Source of the DNA: Allacma fusca
Lineage: Eukaryota > Arthropoda > Collembola > Symphypleona > Sminthuridae
Reading direction: 5' to 3'
NCBI GenBank assembly: GCA_947179485.1
Contig: OX359249.1
Coordinates: forward strand, 8,618,001 to 8,682,000
Length of the DNA stretch: 64,000 nt
Part shown: piece after piece, positions 26,460 through 40,000 of the stretch
How positions within the stretch are numbered: the first letter of the stretch is position 1
Layout: every line of letters begins with the position of its first letter
The notes under the pieces: model-generated
What the model saw: only the letters and a program-made list of their open reading frames with translations
The model's database searches: none
Told to the model about the DNA's origin: nothing
Program-made: the position numbers and the translations under genes

Positions 26460-28221
26460 TCTCAGTCACTCCATGTATATGCCTCATTCCTAAACGGACG
26501 AAAACAACTGGTTAATTTACGAGTTCTCTCTCACTCTCACAAGTCCAAACAGAATTAAGTGAAGGAGTACACAAGTGCTTAGTTAAGAACCTCCAGCGTA
26601 CAAGTTGCTACATATTACTTGTTGTAATTATTTGTGTGTACAGAACAACAACTGCACCACTTACTATCCAGGACTCCATAGACACTGTCCTGGACTGTAT
26701 ATATGCACTCAATTATAATGTACATAGACACGGTTGGTGTCTAAAAAGAATATGGAGCGGCCGTATCTCTCTTAAAAATCCCTTCCTTATCCTTGAGCCT
26801 ATATGAAATGTGGAGTAGTATCTATTGTTTTCTTTATCGTCGATCTGTGTGTGAGTTCAGTGAGGATGAGACCAATTTATTTTGACCATATATCTATCTG
26901 TACTTATATCTAGGAAATATTTCAAGGGAAAGATGCATTACTGGTCGCGGTAGATATACATAGATACTACGTACAGAGGCATATTATGATTCTGTAAGTT
27001 AAACCGAACCTCATTCGGGATTCATGGATAAGAAAAAAAACATAAGGGAGTAGTATCATGCAGAGGCAGTATGAGTAGCCAATAATAACATAAAGCACAG
27101 TTACATGGTCATGTACATAGGTAACTTGTTGAGGCTGAATGTATTAAATATAGGGTAGTATTCAAAATGTCCAAGAATGGAATCTCCTGACAAAGAGTAA
27201 AGTTACTTATTATGCTTACATATATGTTCAAAAGCGGTAGATCTTCTCTTATAATGACTATCGTTGTTATTCCCTTCTACTGAAACAAAAAGGGTAACAG
27301 TATATGCAGTCATACGTGAAACCATAAACGAATTACTTAAATTTTTATACGGACGCCTTCAGTTTCTCTATGCATACGGAGAAGAAGTAATTATAGGCTT
27401 GTATGCATATGCCAGTAGGTATTAGGTAGATATATAAGATCCAATTATATGTAGAATGGTTCTGTAGGGACTCCAACACACGCAGCATCCTAGGAATGAG
27501 AGAGAAAACACAAAGTTATGAATGAATCCATTCCGGCGGCCTTTCCTTCACAGTAACAACGACTGGAGATAGAAATTAAGCTTTAAGCTTCTATTTCTAT
27601 TCTGACCTTTGTGAGAGTACATTGAAAACTCAAGGGTGGAGACTCCACTGGAACTACCTCCTTGTAATAGATGTTTTCTTAAATTCTTCAGTACTAGTAG
27701 ATATCTGAACAAGGTTATAGCTTCCATAGTTTTATTGATGTACTCACATTCATTCGGATAGTAGGTCCTTTAGTGGGACTTTATCAAAACAAATTTACTC
27801 GGATACAGACCTGCCCATTGGCTCGTAATTCTTTGAGGAAAGTGTATTTGGAAAAAAATTAAAATTGGATGTAACTCTTGCTATTTAAAATTATTGAAGC
27901 ATACCTCCAAATATTTCCCATTACGAAATTATAGCGCCACTCATTTGGAATTTAGGGTACGGTAGAAGAGAGGTAGTTCGAACCATCAGAATTATAGTGA
28001 CCAGTTCATATATATTTATATGTTGTATTTAAAACAATCCTGCTTTAGCTATATAAACTCCTTGCATTTCCAAGGAACCATCAAGATGAGAATCAGGAAC
28101 AGGCTCATAAATTTTTCCTTCCATTCGCATTCCTCCTACTTTACTGGAATTCTCAATGCTATCAATGAAGGGACTTTGGAAATTGTCTGGAATCCAGATA
28201 AATATATGTTCATTTAATTAC

Positions 28222-28402
28222 GGTTGGGAAAAATTCCAGTTTTTGTAAGAGCATCCCTAAATGCCACAAAATTTGGCTCTAATATTTGCATCCTCCTAGA
28301 AAGATAAAAATGAGCATTGGCGTGCATGGGACTGTGCCAAAATATTTTCGAATCTAAATAGACACTGTTAGTATGGGGGTTTCTTGTAGCGTGAGTGCAC
28401 TG
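28222..28402. mobile_element. Pogo-like MITE, about 181 bp
   Basis: The right end GTAGCGTGAGTGCACTG|TA is typical of the family. The interior CACAAAATTTGGCTCTAAT matches the copy at 30860-31030. The left end is eroded and placed at the nearest TA. Confidence 0.6.
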
Positions 28403-29625
28403 TAGTCTGCAGTGCTAAGGGCCCAGGGAGAAAGGTATTCATTTGCTAGAGGTGAAAGGAATGGGGACGTAAATGTTTACTTACCTATGTATATGAATGA
28501 TTTTGTTATTTTTTTAAATAATAAAAACTTAGAAAATATAAAAGGCATGGGATACATTTTTTAAAATTAATTTCTGAAGGATAGTAAGTGTTAATGTGAA
28601 TGATGCGAAGGAATATTTTCACTAGAGTTTGATTTAAAAAATGTACCCGAACTAAAGGACAGACAAAAAAATTGGAGACGTTGGTAGTCACATGAACTGT
28701 GGAGAATCCTCTGAAAAACATTTATAGTGAGGCGATGGATGGTCGTTCAAGAGAAAAAACTAGATATGATTATTAATATTCCCACATAAGAATTCCGTCA
28801 TTATCAACTTCTCTTCACACCTCCACTCCATATCCAACCATTATTATCTTGAGTTTGTTCTCGTACTGGAGTCTGTAGTTAACCTCGGGCTGGGTCGTAG
28901 ATTATGAATAAGAACCAACTTCCTGTTCATCTCCATTGAGAAATTAATGCCGTAAAGTTAAGCGTATAGGACTGGGAGGACGCGGAGCTCTGGCTCTCTA
29001 AGCATGGAACATTATTGAAGTAACCTAGATATTTTTCTGGGAGTAGATACATGATGGGGAAATATGTCTGTGTGCTTGTGTATGTTAGGGTATAAAAAAA
29101 ATAGTGTAACCAGACCTGCAGCGTAGGTACGTGCATCTTGTGTGAGTGATAACGGATACAACATGATGAGCTCCCAAGTTTATTATACTAGCCATAATCT
29201 CATCTTGCACGTAGTCTTTTTTCATTTCCACCATAATGTTTGTCCACAGTAAAGACTGTGTGAATGGAATGCAGTGAGACGAAAGAGACAACGCACAGAA
29301 ATAACACATTAAAAGCATCCAGTATCCAGTCCTTCGTTGGGACTATAATGCTAACTTCTATTATATGCACACATGTCCCATATAGTCCCGTATCAAATGG
29401 ACCCCAATGCAAATCATACCTTTCGGCTATCTCATGGGATTCTATGTAATCTGCAATCTAAATGTAAGGAGTCAGGATGATGTAGAACATAACGAATTAA
29501 TTTCCAAATAGCTAGGTCCAAATGTAAAATAATGTGTAATTATTTAAAATATATTGTCAGACATTTAAGACACAATTAGGATATTTTAATTATTCCTAGC
29601 GATGATAGTATACACTGACACTACA

Positions 29626-29797
29626 CAGTGTACTCTCGCTATAAGAGACCTCGTACTAGAGCATTGTATCCATACGGACAAAATTATTTCCACACATTCC
29701 CATTTACGACTATGTTAAATGTCTTCCTTGTAAGAGTGAACTTTTTACGTTTGGCCAGGCATGTGGCAATGAATACTGGATCCCGATCAAGCACCTG
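29626..29797. mobile_element. Pogo-like MITE, probable
   Basis: The left end CAGTGTACTCTCGCTATAAG is the best-preserved family terminus in the window. The right end is placed at CAAGCACCTG|TA, which fits in size (about 172 bp) but is less certain. Confidence 0.55.
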
Positions 29798-30469
29798 TAA
29801 TAGAAGGAAAGTACTCTCGCAAGTAGATACGTATGTACATGTAATGTATGTGTACATAGCCTTGCGTAACTTTTACCTTCACCTTTCTTATTCACTTTTG
29901 CAGTATGAAATACTAAATGCTTGGCTGCGAAAGGAAGGCGGACGAGGAAGGAGGCTAAGCTAATTGTAAGTACTGAGAAACCTTTTAAGTCTTGAATTCA
30001 TGTGAACTCAGCAAGTGCTTAAAAACTATAAAGGAGTTCCATGCATACGCTTTTGTTCCCATCCACTGCCATTTCACAAAGCAATTTGAGTCTGTCGGTA
30101 TTCCTTTAATAATAGCTATAGGACGGAGTAGTTCCAGCAATAATAATGTTACGCTTAAATATTATCTTATTTTCCATTTACATTCTTTCACACGTACTTA
30201 AATCTCTTTACGGACATATCCCTTCGCTCATGTTAGTTACCTCTCCAAGGGAACTTACGTATGTATGATAATTATACAAAGTCTCCTCTCCAAGTTGTAA
30301 TTTCATAATCATTGGATCCTTCATAGTTGGATCTACAGAGGTATCTACATGAGGGTGCTTAGCACAGTAAATCATTACCCAAATGTTAATCTCCCTGTTT
30401 GGTTTCTTCTCCCTAAATAATGCTTTCTCCGTCCTATTTACATACTCAAATCTCAAGGAATTTCATACA

Positions 30470-30670
30470 CAGAAGGAGTTTGCTCTTGCCATGAGAGAAT
30501 CCCTTATACGAGCATACTCTACTTATAAATATATCTAACTCTATACATGAGAACATACTTGAGCAGAGTTTCATTCAATTTTAATTTTCCCCTTGACAAG
30601 AGCATTCATCTATAAGAGTCAGATTTTGCTCTTTTTTTTAGGAGTGTTCCGATAAGGAAAGTGCACTCTG
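30470..30670. mobile_element. Pogo-like MITE, inverted relative to its neighbour
   Basis: The right end GGAAAGTGCACTCTG and the internal AGTCAGATTTTGCTC are the reverse complement of blocks in the copy at 30860. The left end (TTGCTCTTGCCATGAGAG) is degenerate. This copy and the next lie about 190 bp apart. Confidence 0.55.
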
Positions 30671-30859
30671 TTTGATCCCATCCCCAACCCCTTGAATGCA
30701 CTACTCCCTAACTATTTGCTGATACATGGCTTACACAAATGAATGAATAAAAGCTCTATCTCCCTATGAGCTTAATCTTTCCTTTGGATTTTGTGTAAGC
30801 TAATTATTTAAATAAGTTTATTTTGCAAGGGTCGTCCTCCTCGCTCCTATAATGCATTA

Positions 30860-31030
30860 CAGTCATGTTATCCGCCCTAAAAGCCACAAAATTTGACTCT
30901 AATGATGACGGGCTCTTGTTCTGAGCAAAATTGACATTGCGATAAAGGGGAAACTTGTCCAAATATTTTTGCCCATCAAGGGACAGAGCTATTATAAGTG
31001 CCTCCGTTATACATAGCGGGAGGAACAGTG
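30860..31030. mobile_element. Pogo-like MITE, about 171 bp
   Basis: Begins TA|CAGTCATGTTATCCG. The interior has CACAAAATTTGACTCTAATG, then GAGCAAAATTGACATTGCG, then TGTCCAAATATTTTTGCCC, the fullest version of the family core. The right end is slightly altered (GGAACAGTG|TA). Confidence 0.7.
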
Positions 31031-31440
31031 TAATTACTTACCTTTGTGTAATAATCACTATTTAATTTATTCTGTATTTGAAACCCTTGTGCTATGTACA
31101 TGAGCAGCTTCCAACAATTTATCTATTTCTGCCTATACAGATAATTATGTATCTGTACATGCTCTCTGACAGCATGCCAACAGGACCGTTGCTGACGCTG
31201 CTTGGAATTTTTTTCTGAGGAAATTCACATGACGACTGTGACAATAAACAACCATTGGGAGTGATGTAATTTCATGCATATTGATACGTAAAAGGTATGG
31301 TGAAGTAAAGTTTTGGCACTAATTACACAAAGAAGTTTTTCGCGCTGGAACTCAATGTCACATTCGATGTTGTGTGCAAGTGCCAGAATGACAATCCATC
31401 TCCTGGGTTCTCCACATGACACAATTAATTGTTTTGCCCA

Positions 31441-31443
<3 letters not shown>

Positions 31444-31485
<42 letters not shown>
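31444..31485. repeat. (AG)n microsatellite
   Basis: Pure 42-bp AG run, the longest AG tract in the window. Confidence 0.97.
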
Positions 31486-31487
<2 letters not shown>

Positions 31488-34017
31488 CTCCATGTAGTGG
31501 GTTGGAAACGTGAGTTGCATAAGGTTTTTAACCGGAAGTTTTTTCTCTGATAACAATGAATGAATGTACGAAAATATAGGCTGAATCATCTTCTGGTTAA
31601 TGCTGGGATGTTTTCCCTTGATAAACCTAATCTTTGTGATCGTGCTGAAGCAGCGTTGTGGAAAGGTGAGGCTTTGCAATTTATTGAATACATTGGCACT
31701 TGACTTCAACAATTGCAATGTCACGCGAAGCTTGAAATAACGTAGGAAATTATGTTCGTACGTGGTTGACTTGCAATTTTCCCATTAAGTGCACAGTTAT
31801 GCACGGAAGGGACTGGGAGTGAGTCGGATTCATTAAAAATCCTCTTGAGAGTACAAAATCCAGAGTATTAGGCGGCAGAATGAAGTGAGTCCCCATTGTT
31901 TTTTCCCCTGGTTTGGAAGAATAATGGTACGAGTAATAAATAGGTCTTTTATGTGAAGCCAGTACAGAGTACAATGGTGGATGGGAGAGCATACATACAT
32001 ACACACAAGCTAATGATCCTCTTAGAAAAATAATCAATGCCAGATATGGGTTAGTGGGAACAACAACAAGGAAAGTGCAAATTGCAGCTGAAATCACTAC
32101 TTTATCTTAGCTGAGCCCAAGCATTCCTCTATGGATATCAGTTTAGTCATGCAGTAATATACAGTAACTATATTTGCTTTTCCATGAAACCCTCCAAAAG
32201 ACTCCATCGCCTTGCATAACACTCAGGTGCTGGAGGCATGAGGCAGGAGGATGTTGTGGATGAAATATAGCTCCACAAGATATACTACAACAAGTATCCC
32301 TCTGTATTTACTTTAGCAGATATAAACTCTACAGCCGATGATGTTTACATTTTGAAAAAATCCTCTTGAGGATACAAAAATACATATACCTAATGTTGAG
32401 GGTGAAATATTGGCGGTGAGGATTTTTTCCTCGTAAATAACAATTTTTGGTTCACTCTCCTGGACCTTTAAGTCTTGGAAATGACCAAAGTATTTTTGTT
32501 GATTCCACACTGGGGAGGACAAGGAAGAAAGAAAATGGGCGGTGGACTTGGTCAGAGTGGGGAATGGAGCAAGTTAAGGAGAAACACATAAAAGTCAATG
32601 ATTCCAAGGAAGAAAACAGTAAAGAGGAGGTGGAAGCCGGGACCATAAGACCTCAAGCTTTTTCATTACAGTCTTTCAATTAAATCAATGACAGTTTAGT
32701 TTTAAAGAGTCGCATATGACAACCATAGACCAAGACTCCGAGGGGGACTCCCATGATTTATGAGCTCACATTTATCCACTTGATTTGATAGTCACAAGGT
32801 TAGCTGATTTTATTGACGAGGGCCCGTCCGAGCCCAAGACATTGGAAAAGGGACCCCTCCAAAGGTCCCTGAGAGCTCCAAATGTGTAGATACCCCTCTT
32901 TAAATTCCTAATTTATGCATGCGGACACACTGTTTGCTCACCTTTGTCAATAATTATCCCTCATACCTGTCCCCCTCGACACTGCACTACTGTACTGTCT
33001 ACCTCTCAATGCTTCTTGACACACTCTGTAAGGACCTTTTTCCTAGAATTAATATCAAAATAAGGTAGAGTTTCATGTATAGCCAAAGTCCGGCTTCGCA
33101 TTCTTGCATATATTCTCGAATTATTATTATATTCATAAAAGTAGGGCCTTCGGAGTATCTATGTATTTCATGTGGGAGGGACTCAGGTCCTGAGATCATT
33201 GCGGCAAGGGCTTTGATCAACATAATCGGAATTACGGACACGGAGAATAATAGATGCAATGTTTTCATGTCATTTCCAAGAAAATTCTAAGAAAGAGTTG
33301 AGGAGATATTTGAACAAGTGCTCTATTTTTGTTTGTCTTCTCTTAAGTACTTTCTGTCTGCGATAAAACTGGGGTTTGCATTTGTTCGGACGCTGCATAT
33401 AGTAGAGTCCCTTTATATAGGACAGTGTGTGCTGTTCCATCAATGTACACATGGAATAGGGATACATGGGGAGATGTATCTATGGACAAGCCCTTACTTC
33501 ACCCCCGGATCTTCTCACTATTTAGCGAAATACATATGTTGTAGCCTTCTGTTAAAATATCTACTTTATATTGAGATGTATAATTACTTCGGAGGGAGAT
33601 ACATACATATCTGTACATACATTGTCCCATACGTTTGTCAATATCCCGTACATAAGCCTCGTCAAGACGGCTTCATTCTGAGAGAGTAATGTCCCAGAGG
33701 CTAGTATGTCAACTCGAAGGATTACCCCGAGCTGAGGTTATATTTGTACAAGGAGGAATACCCACATGAGTATATGTCTGTCCGTCTGTCCATGGAGTGC
33801 ATTTATGAATGCATAAAAGTGTGAGCAGTGTCTTCTCACCCAAGGTTTTGTATTTGGGAGAGCCGAGTGCATTTAAAACTATGTGCTCTGGAGGAGCATA
33901 CAATTAGGGAGTATGAGCATAAGTTCCAGTTGGTAATTTTATGAGGTAGCCCCGTCCTATCTGAGTGACTCTCCTATGACAACACTTGACACTTGGATTT
34001 TCTCTTATGAAATCAAC

Positions 34018-34038
34018 AGAGAGAGAGAGAGAGAGAGA
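34018..34038. repeat. (AG)n microsatellite
   Basis: Short AG run. Confidence 0.9.
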
Positions 34039-34468
34039 ACATGAGCCTTACGCGGACGTCTTGAGTCTTAAATCCTCACCCTCTCACCCTATCCAATCAT
34101 CGCGCCACCCACATGTTGACATCAATTCTCTCAATGAGATGCTTTCTCGAACCGAACTTATGAATGAGATTCGAATAGCTCTCTCACTGGTTCCCTTCCA
34201 ATGGATCAAGGGGTGTACGTACAACTTAAGTCTTGTATCATCACTCCACAACATAATTATTATGTTCTTACATTCCAGCCATGACTTCCATTCCAGCTCA
34301 CACTACATACACTATAAGATTCCTCCCTATCCCCAGGACGTATGTAGATACATATATGAAGTATCTATATGTAGATATGTTCATATCCTCACCATTGACA
34401 GCCTATATACACTTGTTCCTCCACTTATAATATACAGTCTCTGAAATAACCTCAGCCTTCCAGTAAAC

Positions 34469-34487
34469 TCTCTCTCTCTCTCTCTCT
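34469..34487. repeat. (CT)n microsatellite
   Basis: Short CT run, 430 bp from an AG run of the opposite sense. Confidence 0.9.
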
Positions 34488-35255
34488 ACTAATTGTGCAT
34501 AGGAGTCATGAAGTACTTGCCAACTGCATACTGCAGCTGCTCCCTCCAGCCCTGCAATTTATTTACATTGGGCTATTGCTAACTCAAACTGCATCCAACT
34601 TGTTTCAAAAGAGGCTGCATCTCCCAGGCCTAAAGTCCTATTCCCATGAACTCATCAGATAAATTATGAGGCGGCCCAAGAGTTCAATCTTGGGAGTCTC
34701 CATAGGGGCAACTGCAGAGGAAGAATGAATGAAGACCACTGCAACGGTAAGGATAGATACAGACTGGTCGGAGTAGTACATAGTATTGTGGAGGAGTCAA
34801 TATGTGTGAAATATGTGTCTTGGAGGAGATACTTGGATGCAACTGATGAGACCCTCATTCAGTTGCATCTACTCAAAGCACTTTTCCCTGGGTCCGAGTG
34901 CAAGTCCAAGTGCATATATGAATGAAAGTAAACTAGCAATTTGCTTTAATCCATACGCACATCTATCATCAGGGGATTATTCATGGAAGTGCACCTTCAA
35001 ACCTAAACTCTCATACATACAGTATCTACTGTATATAATTACATCTATTACCCCCAATCTTGCTCTTACTCCTTCCCTGCCCGACCTTCTTCCAACCGGC
35101 TCTCCTGGTAAGGTCAATAATAACGGGTGGATATTTGGCCGGGATTGTAGTGTAATTGAACGTGGCTGGAAATAATTATGGACCGCACTGCCTCATATAA
35201 CATTAAGTACTTTCAAGGAATTAGGAAAAACTCGGAGCTTCTCAAGTCTCGCAAT

Positions 35256-35286
35256 CAGTGTGGCTCTCATTTCAATAAGAGCACTG
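35256..35286. mobile_element. Minimal MITE relic: two ends joined
   Basis: 31 bp reading CAGTGTGGCTCTC then AATAAGAGCACTG before TA. It looks like the two family termini with the interior deleted. A chance near-palindrome is possible. Confidence 0.35.
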
Positions 35287-35843
35287 TACAAGGCCCTAGT
35301 AAATATATGTAGATATATGAGGGAATGAGACCAAAATAGAGCTACTGTCCGGACTCATATGTATGTATGTACAGCCAATTGTAGAGACTTGATTATATCT
35401 ACATATCGGTGCATAAGGGGACGCACGGAGCTGGTTAGATTTGTAATGGGATGCACACGCATAACTCTTGGATTTACGTCCAGTGCCGCTCGGCTGTGTG
35501 TCTTCTTACAACATCTGCTGAGATGAGTTGGTTCGGGAAGTTGAGGGATAATAAAAGTATTTTTTTTTTCTCTCCTCCTTGGATTCATTGAGGAGAGAAG
35601 CGAGATGTTATAGGTACACTTATGATTAGTAGTCATTATTTAGGTATTTGGTAATAAGTCTTGGCCTTTTTTTTTTTTTTAAAAATAATAACAAATTCCA
35701 AGATGCTCCCTGTTCTCTACCCTTCTCCCTCCACTTCCTCCATATCTTGATAACCATGAATGAAACTCTAAAAACAGATTCCATCAAGTTTTTTTTCATC
35801 CCTGACCCAAACCAGCAGCTTTCCCTCTTTCCTCTCCTCCCCT

Positions 35844-35856
35844 CCCCCCCCCCCCC
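35844..35856. repeat. Poly-C tract
   Basis: Thirteen-base C run inside a pyrimidine-rich stretch (35810-35865). Confidence 0.9.
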
Positions 35857-37049
35857 AACCCCCTTGGAACAACTTATCTCATCATTGCTCTGTATAAAAC
35901 TAATTTAACTCACTGTTTCAACCTTTAATACTCATCTCCATTCGGACTGGCCCAGGATATAGATACTTCCCTGGATTTTCTACACCTCCTTGTCGCTATC
36001 CTCCGGAGCCTGGACATAAGGCCCACCTAGACTGCTCCCTATGTACATACAGGGACTGAAGGAGCCCTCTGTGACTCTCTGTAGTTTGGAAGCAATGGGA
36101 TAAAAATTATGGAAATGAATGGGATAACTTCTATCTTTGAGAGTTAACTCTTGTCAGACAAGAAAGTACTTGTGTGCATTTTTTTATTTCATAACCACAC
36201 TGCATCACATTTCATTGACAAGTTGCACCGAAAATTGATTGTGTAAAAAAATATTAAACTGCACTACTTATCACTCTCCGTTCCATAGCTGATAATAATT
36301 ATGGGGCATGGCACACCCAGTGTAATAATAATAACAAGAGACCTCACAGTTAGCCCAGTATCACACTTATGCTCATTTGTGTCCGTCCGATTCCTCCCCT
36401 GTCCTCCATTCGTATGCATATATATCTATATGGGGACCATATCAGTCCCGACAGTGGGAATAATAATAGCCCAAATGCAACGGACAAATTCAGTAGGAAA
36501 CAATTTTGAATAAACTCCCAGATGACATATCTAGATAGATATTTATATACGTATTTAATTTAAGAAAATAATTCCGAGAAACAAGACAGACCTATAAAGA
36601 GTGTGTTACTCAACAAATCTGTTTACCATTTTGGGGTTATCCAATATAGTATGTGTCAAAAGTGTACAGTTGAAGTCGAGGCCGAGCAAAAAATGAAAAT
36701 TACACTTGAAATTTTGTAACACCTGAAATGTTGACTCAAGGTCGGTAAGTATCAATAGTCCCCATGTACCAATATGTGATGAGGATATATCAATTTTCCT
36801 AGCCTTATAGTATATAAAGCCATTTCATAAAAGCCCATGTGACAATGAAACCCTCTCATGACTCTCATTGATCAGTACAAACATTCATAGTCACTGGGAA
36901 AGGATACACTTTGATAATAGAATTCGGAAATGCCTCCGGATTATCTCCTCATGTGGACGGTGTTCCAGTCGTATCTTTTTATTTTACAGAATGATTTGTA
37001 AACGGACTCTTCACCCTTGTACATACATAATGTCGTGGTGAGAGATACA

Positions 37050-37070
37050 AGAGAGAGAGAGAGAGAGAGA
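37050..37070. repeat. (AG)n microsatellite
   Basis: Short AG run. Confidence 0.9.
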
Positions 37071-40000
37071 CAGAGCACGTTAGATAAAAAGCTCAGAATA
37101 GACGATTTCCTCTTCGATTTAAATGGAATGGGCAGTTCCCAGGAGGACGCTATGGAATTTCCATTCAATACAATTTCCAAATAATTTAAGTTCTAATGGC
37201 AATGGTGTTGAAATGCTGTGGTTTTCAGACCCACCATCATCATTTCAAAAAAATCCTGTGGCATACATACATATATGCCTCCTCACATGCCCAACTATTT
37301 GATTCAACGGGCTTTCATCCCGAGACCAAGACATTGCTTCCACTTGACGTATACAGAGTCTCCTTTGTAGGTTTTTCTTGACCACTCACTGTGTACTTTT
37401 ATTTGAAGTCAAAGCATATTATTTGTAAATATTTTTTTTTCTTGCTGAGGAGGAGGATGATAGTTTTTATATCCCTTTTCTCTAAATTCTCATTCAATGG
37501 TCGAGAAATTGGGTCGTTCATCATGGAGCTTCCAGCAATAACTCCCATGAGTCCTGTCACAATGTAAAATCATATGGTGAAACTGTAAAGTGCCTTTAAC
37601 ATTATTTTTTTTTGTTATCTCTGCAAATAGATAGGCTCTTAAAAATCATACAGATTATATATGTTAAATACACTAAAAATTCCTATGATTAATTTGAAGA
37701 TTACAAGTGAATCATTTTTTGATATTATTTCACGTTCTACCGCACATTACTCAGCTAGGAGAAGGTGATGAGGAGGTGGATATCTACGAATGGAGCCCAA
37801 ACTCATACATACAGAATGGAGTCATTTGTAAAAGGTAACTCTTGTACCAGTTCCTAACTATCTATGTATATGTACAGGAAAAATTACAGTGAAGTGATTC
37901 TCATAAAAGGCTCTATTACTTAGCAGGGGTTCAAGCTGAATCAGCAAATAATTCAATGCAAGTCGTGACACTTGGAGTTGAAAGGTATTAAAAAATCCGA
38001 GCAGGTCCTCTTTGTCAATGAGCGTTTATCCATACGGAATTTTTATTAATATTTCAAGCATCGTAATAAATATTGATGAATGCAACTCCCGAATGCATGC
38101 CCACTTCTCCAAAGGATTGTTGTCCCGGACTTGAATTGGGACCATTCCAGGAGATTGGAGGATTTAGTGACTCGTAAATGGTTTAATAATGAAAGACAAA
38201 TGTATTTTTCCCACTTCCGCAAAGGACAATATCACTCTGGGTTATGTATGTATGTATGTATCTATCTACATGTGGATTTATTACATTGAGAATAAAAAAG
38301 AGTAGGGAATTGATTCACAGAACAAGTGCCAGAAGGAGAATGACCAAGATTATTATTACGGAGTGAATGAAAGGAAACGGATTCAAGTTATAGACTCACT
38401 CAGTCCAGCCTGTCCCTTTGTTTAGACACAGAGTATGAAAATGTCAAGTATCTACTTATGGTGAGGTGAGTATCTACTATATGGGATGTGTTTATTATTA
38501 GCGTTACTACAACTAGTGTTATTGTCGTCCATGGAGTCACAAGGATATTCCCTACCCCATTCCATTATTGCTCGCATTGCGGGGGAAAAAAAAACTAAAC
38601 ATTGCTTTCTCAGTCCAACTCATCCGTCCGTTTCGTGAGGGCTGTTGTGAATTTGAATGAATGGACGTCCATGTAGGCAGGTTAGGTTCCAGAGGTCAAT
38701 CGTTATATTTGACCAATTTCCGGTCCTTATATGGGTGCGGCTCGTAGGTTCTATCACAACAACAAGGCCTTATGTGCAGGGAGTCGTAGTGAGTGCTATA
38801 CTTGAAATCTTTCTCTAAATAAAATATAACAAGGACAGTCATTGAGACACTTTCAACTGCTAGGACTCAACTGACTCAATTCAATTATACTGTATGCTTG
38901 AAGAGCCTCCATAAGTATTCTGTTACATATGTTCGTCTCGTGAGTGCGGATTCTAACCTTCCCTTCCACTATGACTCTATATACTTCAAGTCACTACTCT
39001 TTGTGAGCGTCAGGAATTCAAGAGACTTTTATCAAAAAATGATACAATTGCTATTTGTAAGGAGCATTAATATCTATATGTATCTCCGTATGCTACTCTA
39101 TATATTTCCAGGCCTTCAGATTTGTATGCATATATGTGAACTCGTATTTTAGTCTGTATAGATATGTATGTATTCCTTCCCCCTTAAAATAATTACATTC
39201 CAAATGATGTGTGTATTTGCATTTTTCGTAGAACCAAGCATATCATGTACCTTGGCATTTATGGCACAAGCACATATGCTTGTCGCATTCCTCCTCGTGA
39301 TGTAAATCCTTTGACCATAGCTCCCGAGGTTAGATTCAAGAATCACTCCATCTCTTCGGAAGTAGGCTCCATGGGGAAAAAAAAATTGTGACTACATTAG
39401 GAGAATTAGTTTCATCTTCCCGCGAAATCAGTGATGAACCAGCATATCCTGTGGGGATGATACAAGGGAATTGAATGCACCGTCCGCAATCTGTGTCACA
39501 AGGTACAAGGTCCTACAATTCCTTCAAGGAAATGAATTGTCTTGCAGCAGAAATTCAGCCTTGAGAGATGCAATCTTAATTTCCTAAGGACCTCTCCTAT
39601 ATTACAGGAGTGGAGAGGTATGGTAGAAAAACATGAGCCAGATATTTATGCAAACAGATGTTCCAGTCAAGTAGTACTCCCAACATGCCAAATGTTTCCT
39701 CCTTGGACTGGATCTCATCACCATGTGTGTGTGTGTATTTTTTTTTTAAATATTGGGAAAGTACGAATGAATGCCAGGGCTTATACAAATTTGGACAAAG
39801 ATTCGCGATCCTCATGCAATAATACAAGAAAAAAAACATTGCGGGAAGATCAAGATCACATCTGTGATTTTCTACCTAAACTTTGCTTCATTTTTTTTTC
39901 TCGAATCCTTCTCTCGCGTACTTCTGAAGGTAACTAGACGTACAGATTCATGCCTGGCGCAATGTTCCTTTTATTACGCAAAATTGTCGGAGGTTGTCAA

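Larger units (their letters stand above)
21569..28221. other. No gene recognised apart from one candidate exon
   Basis: Microsatellites at 21.9, 22.4, 22.9, 25.2 and 26.4 kb, and one possible exon at 25945-26048. Otherwise nothing identifiable. A short imperfect palindrome centred near 27585 (AAGCTTTAAGCTT core) is visible. Confidence 0.55.

Noticed and set aside
27568..27602. Imperfect palindrome around AAGCTTTAAGCTT as a regulatory hairpin
   Set aside because: Short and isolated, with no gene nearby. Such palindromes are expected by chance in AT-rich DNA.
27965..27990. AGTTCGAACC as a tRNA T-arm or pol III B box
   Set aside because: No acceptor stem, D-arm or anticodon arm can be formed around it.
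33318..33689. 123-codon ORF, Tyr- and Cys-rich
   Set aside because: Arises from TACATAC and TGTAC-rich non-coding sequence, and no motif is seen.
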